A stretch of 9,726 bases of DNA from Janthinobacterium lividum (lineage in GTDB: Bacteria; Pseudomonadota; Gammaproteobacteria; Steroidobacterales; Steroidobacteraceae). The stretch lies in the NCBI GenBank assembly GCA_943327025.2, contig CALPVO020000065.1:1-9726 (forward strand). The letters run 5' to 3'. The translations under genes and the position numbers were made by a program. This document shows, piece after piece, positions 6,045 through 9,726 of this stretch; the stretch's first letter is position 1; every line of letters begins with the position of its first letter. The notes under the pieces were generated by a model. The model saw only the letters and a list, made by a program, of their open reading frames with translations, was not told the origin of the DNA and did no database searches.

Positions 6045-7606
6045 ATTCCTGCCCCCGAGCGACGCTGTGGCGCCGCTCCCTTGAACGTCCGGGTGGAATG
6101 ACAACGGGCACAATTGCGCCCGAAGTTGCCGTCGTGAACATCGTCCGCTGCGTGGCAGGCCACGCACTCGCTGGACAACTTCAATTCGTGAGTCGACTTC
6201 ACATGGCACTGGCCGCAAGCCAATTTGGCATGCGCGCCCTCGCGAGGGAAACCCGTGGTGGAGTGATCAAACTGCCAGTGCGCCCAACCATTCGGATTGT
6301 GACAAGTGGCGCACCCGTCACCGAGCGCACCCTTGTGGTTGTCATCGGCCTTGTGACAAGCGATGCACTTCGCAGGGGTACCGCGGTAGCGGCGGTCCGC
6401 GTGGCACTGCTCGCAGCCCACGGCAGCGTGCAATCCCACTAACGGGAAGCGGGTAAGGTCATGGTCGAAGCGCACTTGGTCGCGCCAGCCTGTCTCGCGG
6501 TGGCAAGCGGCACAATCACGACCCATGCCGCCAGCATGGACATCGTCTGCTTGGTGGCAGCCGAAGCACTCCTTGGGCAGTTCTTGGGTCGTGGTACTGG
6601 CCGTGTGGCAAGTATGGCAGCCCAACTTTTCGTGTTTGCCGTTCAGCGCGTATTTGTGCTTGCCTAAATGATCATACTTTGCGGGCTTCCAGCCATCCGG
6701 CTTGTGGCAGGTGGCGCAGTCGTCACCAAAGCGACCGGTATGGGAGTCCTCCGCCGCATGACAGCCGTGGCAGGTCTTCGGCAGCTTTGCCTTCAAGTCG
6801 CCGTCTTTGTGGCAAGCATTGCAGGAAATCTTCCCGTGCTTACCGTCCAGCCCAAAGCCGGTTTCTTTCAGGTGGTCAAAGCTGGTGTCCTTCCAGCTCA
6901 CCGTACTGTGGCAGTCCTGGCAAGCGGGTCCGCGCGAACCACGGTGCACGTCGTCGGGCGCATGGCAGGCGTTGCAGGCGGTGGGCGCACCCTTGAAGGT
7001 GGAATCCCGATGGCAAGCCGCACAGGCCACCTTATCGTGCGCGCCCAGCAAGGAAAATTTGGTTTTGCTGTGGTCAAACTTCACCGGCTTGAAGCCCTTC
7101 ACCTCGTGACATTTGGCGCAATCGGAGCCGAGCTTGCCAAGGTGAATGTCGTCTGTCTTGTGGCAGTCCACACAGGCATGCGGGGCATCGCGGTGCTTTT
7201 TGCCAGCCTTGTGGCAAGAGGCGCAGGCAACGGACGCATGGGCGCCTTCCAGTGGATAGTCCGTCTGCTGGTGGCGGAAGGCGTTCGGTTCGAGCCCGAC
7301 GATGTCCGCTGCCCGGCCCTTGTGCTCGCCGTGGCAACCCGCGCAGCGCGCGTTCGCCGGTAGAGCGCGGCCATGAAAACCCTGGCGCCCCTTCATGTCG
7401 GCAGTGATGTCCTTGTGGCACGCCAAGCACAGAGTACTCATGCGCGCCTTGTTGGCACGGTCGTGACAACTGGAGCACTGCTCTTCGTACTTGGCATGGG
7501 CCGCGGACAGCTTCCCGGGCATCAAAAGTGTTTCGAGGGACGTCGCCCCAGCAAATCCCGATGAAAGCAACAAGCCAGCCGCCAATACCGCCTGTAGACC
7601 GCGCAT
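6041..7606 (-). CDS. Secreted 21-heme c-type cytochrome with six tri-heme modules
   Basis: The protein has 521 residues from the ATG at 7606. Residues 1-21 form a short classical signal peptide (MRGLQAVLAAG..., cleavage at AGA|TS). I count 21 CXXCH motifs: three in an N-terminal cap (C44, C60, C88) and eighteen in six modules that begin at C128, C195, C262, C330, C398 and C464. Abundant extra His residues, such as F-D-H and D-D-x-H, fit bis-His coordination. Two motifs carry His inside the loop (CHGCH, CHTCH). The C-terminal tail is short and basic. An in-frame ATG at 7705 would add 33 residues ahead of the signal peptide and has no Shine-Dalgarno, whereas GGAG lies just before 7606, so I prefer 7606. 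The gene overlaps the 42-heme gene by 4 bp (ATGA). The probable role is a soluble or loosely attached periplasmic wire between the inner-membrane b cytochrome and the outer-membrane partners; its location is inferred. Confidence 0.93.
   Translation of the reverse strand: MRGLQAVLAAGLLLSSGFAGATSLETLLMPGKLSAAHAKYEEQCSSCHDRANKARMSTLCLACHKDITADMKGRQGFHGRALPANARCAGCHGEHKGRAADIVGLEPNAFRHQQTDYPLEGAHASVACASCHKAGKKHRDAPHACVDCHKTDDIHLGKLGSDCAKCHEVKGFKPVKFDHSKTKFSLLGAHDKVACAACHRDSTFKGAPTACNACHAPDDVHRGSRGPACQDCHSTVSWKDTSFDHLKETGFGLDGKHGKISCNACHKDGDLKAKLPKTCHGCHAAEDSHTGRFGDDCATCHKPDGWKPAKYDHLGKHKYALNGKHEKLGCHTCHTASTTTQELPKECFGCHQADDVHAGGMGRDCAACHRETGWRDQVRFDHDLTRFPLVGLHAAVGCEQCHADRRYRGTPAKCIACHKADDNHKGALGDGCATCHNPNGWAHWQFDHSTTGFPREGAHAKLACGQCHVKSTHELKLSSECVACHAADDVHDGNFGRNCARCHSTRTFKGAAPQRRSGAGI
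6080..7273 (-). repeat. Six tandem tri-heme modules of about 67 residues
   Basis: The first CXXCH of successive modules is spaced 67, 67, 68, 68 and 66 residues apart. Each module reads roughly F-D-H ... F-x-L-x-G-x-H-x-x-V-x-C-x-x-C-H, then C-x-x-C-H-x-x-D-D-x-H-x-G-x-x-G, then C-x-x-C-H-x-x-x-G-W. This repeat is unrelated in length and pattern to the 46-47-residue unit of the neighbouring cytochrome, so the two proteins grew by separate duplication histories. Confidence 0.9.
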
Positions 7607-7645
7607 GAAGCTCCAGCGAACGCGCCAACCGCAGAAACGGCGAAG

Positions 7646-7674
7646 CCCCGGACCACCTTGCAGGGTGTCCGGGG
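7646..7674 (-). promoter_or_regulatory. Strong hairpin in the leader before the 21-heme gene
   Basis: CCCCGGAC (7646-7653) pairs perfectly with GTCCGGGG (7667-7674). After one bulged base, ACC pairs with GGT, leaving a 6-base loop: 11 pairs in all. It lies in the only real gap of the operon (7607-7723). No T-run follows on either strand, so it does not look like an intrinsic terminator. A processing or mRNA-stability element that adjusts cytochrome expression relative to the upstream genes is possible. If translation began at 7705 the hairpin would be coding. Confidence 0.5.
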
Positions 7675-7723
7675 CCAGACGTCCGAATTGCGGCAGCTCT
7701 TTCATTGGATAGAGACGGATTGC

Positions 7724-8629
7724 TTAGTAGACGTGGACAGCAATGACGTGAACCACCGCTGCGATGAGCATGAGGATGAACAACGGGATATGCATAACAT
7801 GCCAGAGGGAAAACATCCGTTCGCAAGCCTCAAACTCGGCCACTCGCCGCGCGGCCGACAAGCGATGTGCCCCGTAGCGCAATGCAGCCGAACGCAGACC
7901 ATCGGCATGGTCCGCGATGACCGCACGCCGGGCTGAAGCGTTACGTAACGCCCGGGACACATAGCTGCTTAAGCGACGGCGCTCTGCCCACTCCACGAAC
8001 ATGGCGCGAAACGCACGGCTTAATCCTTTGCCACGCGTAATGCGCTTTTCGGAGGCGTCCAATACCGCGATGAGTTCAGGCAGGAGGCGAGTAAGACCAG
8101 CGGATTCACGAAGACGGTCCGCCTCCACATGCAATTCAGCCAACTTGGCGCGCTGGCCATACAGGCCGTTATGAATACGCGCATAAAGATAGCGACCCAC
8201 CAAGCCGCTACCCGCGACAAAAACCATGCAAAACAGCGCCACATTGCTATTAGTGGCGCCCAACGAAAAGTTGCAGTGGTAAAGCACTAGGCCGGGGCCG
8301 ACGATTCCAAGCATCATGTGGGCGCGAAACCAGCCCTTGACGCTACCGACCGATTGGATACCACTGCGGCGCTTGCGCAGTGGATAGATGAGCAACAGCA
8401 ACATGAGGCTGCCACCGACAATGCCCAACCAGTAGCCAACACCCGTCTCCGGATTGATGTAGTCGCGAGCCGGAGTCCAAGGACCTACCACCACCGCCAC
8501 CGTGAATAACGCGAGCACGATGTGCTCCATGGATAGGTTCAGGCGCTGCCAGAGCGTGAGTTTCGGAGGCGCGGCAGCGATGACCGGTGCGTCTAGAATC
8601 TCTTCCATGTTGTCAGCAGTAACGCTCAT
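7724..8629 (-). CDS. Five-helix inner-membrane protein, predicted di-heme b cytochrome
   Basis: The protein has 301 residues with predicted membrane helices at about 33-51, 66-83, 102-120, 129-150 and 274-299. Helix 3 carries His104 and His118, helix 5 carries His280 and His294; both pairs are HX13H. The positive-inside rule (KRR after helix 2, a very basic stretch after helix 4) puts the N terminus in the cytoplasm and the C terminus in the periplasm. His104/His280 then face the cytoplasmic side and His118/His294 the periplasmic side, the right geometry for two stacked bis-His b hemes. HX13H on helices 3 and 5 recalls the ferric-reductase/NOX membrane core, but there is no FAD or NAD(P)H domain. 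A charged, helical stretch of about 120 residues separates helices 4 and 5. The start overlaps the upstream stop by 4 bp (ATGA) with GAGGGA as ribosome site. The likely role is electron exchange between quinones or a cytoplasmic-side partner and the periplasmic cytochromes. Family identity is inferred from motifs and topology. Confidence 0.8.
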   Translation of the reverse strand: MSVTADNMEEILDAPVIAAAPPKLTLWQRLNLSMEHIVLALFTVAVVVGPWTPARDYINPETGVGYWLGIVGGSLMLLLLIYPLRKRRSGIQSVGSVKGWFRAHMMLGIVGPGLVLYHCNFSLGATNSNVALFCMVFVAGSGLVGRYLYARIHNGLYGQRAKLAELHVEADRLRESAGLTRLLPELIAVLDASEKRITRGKGLSRAFRAMFVEWAERRRLSSYVSRALRNASARRAVIADHADGLRSAALRYGAHRLSAARRVAEFEACERMFSLWHVMHIPLFILMLIAAVVHVIAVHVY

Positions 8630-9609
8630 GTCTGTCCCTCAGCAAGCGCCTTGGCCTCTTCGAGGTTGGCGCGAATAATCCGGGCATCGCTGGATTTCGG
8701 CGGCACCAATGCCAGCACCGTCTGCCAGCTCTTGGCCGCAGCCGTGTAGTTGCGCTGCTGCAGCTGCAGCGATGCTCGCAGCCACAGGGCTTTGATGTGT
8801 CGTGGGTCGAGCTTCAGGGCCTTGTCGAGAGCAGCGCTGCCCTTGAGCAAATCCCCATTGTTGGCAGCGGCCAAGGCGTCCGCGTAGTCCGCCCATGCAT
8901 CCGCCGAGGCGGGTGCTGCCAACGTGGCGCGACGGAACGATTCCACCGCACCCTTGAAGTCGCGCTTGCGACGTTGTTCGATGCCGCGCGCCCACCAATC
9001 GTTGGCGGTGGTAGGTTCGCGCGCCTGGACTGGCTGACGAGGCAGTGTGGCTAGCGCGGCGGCCATACCAGAGGCGTTGACGTTCGTCCCCACCTGAACA
9101 CCCGCCTTGGCATGGGCCGACATAGCAGCCGGCGACATCGCGGGCCCCGGCTGCGCACCTAGTGCGGTTGCGCGCGCACGAGCCTTAGTCGCATCTTCCT
9201 TGCGACCGAGGTATTCGTAGCTCTGTGCTAGGAGCACCCAACCGCCAGCATCGTTCGGTTCGCGTTCGAGGCGCGCCGCAAGGCGGGCCGTGACTTCTTC
9301 GATGCTGGCTGGACCACCCACAGCGGCTGCGCCAACTGCCGCAGCATCGCCCATGCCGGCTGGCGTCATACCGCCAGCGCCCGGAGCCTGCCCCACACCG
9401 CCCCATTCATCCGTGGTCGTGGCAACGGCATCCGTCGTAACGTCTGCGAAGCTTGCGGGCGAGTGGCGGACAATGGCGACTGCCGCACCGAATGCGATGG
9501 GCGCCAAGGCGAAACTGACCCAAGCCAACGACTGCCGACCACGCCGATAAAGCAGGCCACCGCCTACCAGCGCCGCGAGACCCAAGACGATTGCCAAAAT
9601 CAGATTCAT
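8626..9609 (-). CDS. Membrane-anchored TPR protein, CcmI/NrfG-like cytochrome c maturation factor
   Basis: The protein has 327 residues. Two N-terminal membrane helices (about 2-20 and 28-48), joined by the basic loop YRRGRQ, leave both ends in the periplasm. A Gly/Ala/Met-rich linker (about 66-100) leads to a TPR region at about 102-151 (RLAARLEREPNDAGGWVLLA is very CcmI/NrfG-like). After a second linker (about 152-200) come about three TPRs (203-304). CcmI-type proteins hold the C-terminal end of apocytochrome c for heme ligation, which would suit an operon encoding about 63 c-type heme sites. The ATG at 9609 is preceded by GGTGGAG at 8 bases. It is the first gene of the visible operon and overlaps the b cytochrome gene by 4 bp. 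A general TPR scaffold for complex assembly is the alternative. It is not the canonical ccm operon: no other ccm gene is present here. Confidence 0.75.
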   Translation of the reverse strand: MNLILAIVLGLAALVGGGLLYRRGRQSLAWVSFALAPIAFGAAVAIVRHSPASFADVTTDAVATTTDEWGGVGQAPGAGGMTPAGMGDAAAVGAAAVGGPASIEEVTARLAARLEREPNDAGGWVLLAQSYEYLGRKEDATKARARATALGAQPGPAMSPAAMSAHAKAGVQVGTNVNASGMAAALATLPRQPVQAREPTTANDWWARGIEQRRKRDFKGAVESFRRATLAAPASADAWADYADALAAANNGDLLKGSAALDKALKLDPRHIKALWLRASLQLQQRNYTAAAKSWQTVLALVPPKSSDARIIRANLEEAKALAEGQT

Positions 9610-9726
9610 CCAGAGCGCTCCACCACCAACGGAACTATCCGCGTATAGGAATGTTAGGGGTGAGCCTACTCACGTAGTGCGACATTGCCTGTCTGCACGT
9701 GGCGACAACAGGTGCATAAAGGTCTC
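9610..9726 (-). promoter_or_regulatory. Presumed promoter/leader region of the operon
   Basis: These 117 bases before the first gene have no coding frame that I can support. They contain a Shine-Dalgarno (GGTGGAG, about 9618-9624 read on the minus strand), a small inverted repeat GTGAG-CCTA-CTCAC (9660-9673) and the palindrome at 9690-9707. A TATACG at 9646-9641 could serve as a -10 box, but no good -35 lies at the right distance, so I make no firm sigma-70 call. The region is cut by the window edge. Confidence 0.4.
9690..9707. promoter_or_regulatory. Imperfect 18-bp palindrome, candidate operator
   Basis: TGTCTGCACGTGGCGACA reads TGTC-N2-CACGTG-N2-GACA, symmetric in 14 of 18 positions and centred on CACGTG. 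It lies about 80-100 bases upstream of the first start codon, where an activator or repressor dimer could bind. CACGTAGTGCGACA at 9671-9684 resembles its right-hand part (CACGTGGCGACA), so there may be a second, weaker site. No regulator gene is in view. Confidence 0.35.

Noticed and set aside
6045..6218. N-terminal extension of the giant cytochrome to a start at 6218
   Set aside because: It would put 58 Arg/Pro-rich residues before the signal peptide and overlap the 21-heme gene by about 178 bases. The ATG at 6044 has the ATGA overlap and a good ribosome site.
6668..7363. Plus-strand open frame of 231 codons opposite the 21-heme gene
   Set aside because: Same reasoning: it overlaps the tri-heme repeat, and its Val/Ala/Gly-rich translation reflects reverse-complemented CXXCH codons.

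Overview
The window holds one compact minus-strand gene cluster, read from right (9609) to left (138), that looks like a complete trans-envelope electron-transfer system built on very large multiheme c-type cytochromes. The DNA is GC-rich. Signal peptides, an outer-membrane beta-barrel with a C-terminal Phe, a lipoprotein and a CcmI-like cytochrome maturation factor all point to a Gram-negative, probably a proteobacterium. The sequence alone does not give genus or species.

Order of transcription: (1) a two-helix membrane-anchored TPR protein of CcmI/NrfG type (8626-9609); (2) a five-helix membrane protein with two HX13H pairs, predicted to be a di-heme b cytochrome of the inner membrane (7724-8629); (3) a secreted 21-heme cytochrome made of an N-terminal cap and six tri-heme modules (6041-7606); (4) a secreted cytochrome of 1032 residues with 41 CXXCH motifs plus one CX4CH, 36 of them in 18 tandem di-heme repeats (2946-6044); (5) an outer-membrane protein with an N-terminal beta domain, TPRs and a beta-barrel (784-2946); (6) a small lipoprotein of unknown function (138-806). 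Four of the five junctions overlap (4 bp, 4 bp, 1 bp and about 23 bp), so this is almost certainly one operon. The only gap is about 117 bases before the 21-heme gene, and it contains a strong hairpin.

Proposed joint function (inference): the b-type cytochrome exchanges electrons with the quinone pool, the 21-heme protein carries them across the periplasm, and the 42-heme protein with the TPR-porin takes them through or beyond the outer membrane. The TPR protein would help heme attachment and the lipoprotein would be an accessory. The layout resembles the porin-cytochrome clusters (the PCC3 type, as I recall the literature) described in neutrophilic iron oxidisers and relatives. The direction of electron flow (metal oxidation or metal/electrode reduction) cannot be read from the DNA.

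The two ends are short non-coding stretches. Bases 9610-9726 hold the presumed promoter region with an imperfect 18-bp palindrome. Bases 50-137 hold a weak hairpin, and bases 1-49 may be the start of another minus-strand gene. Several long plus-strand open frames over the cytochrome repeats are antisense shadows and are not annotated.
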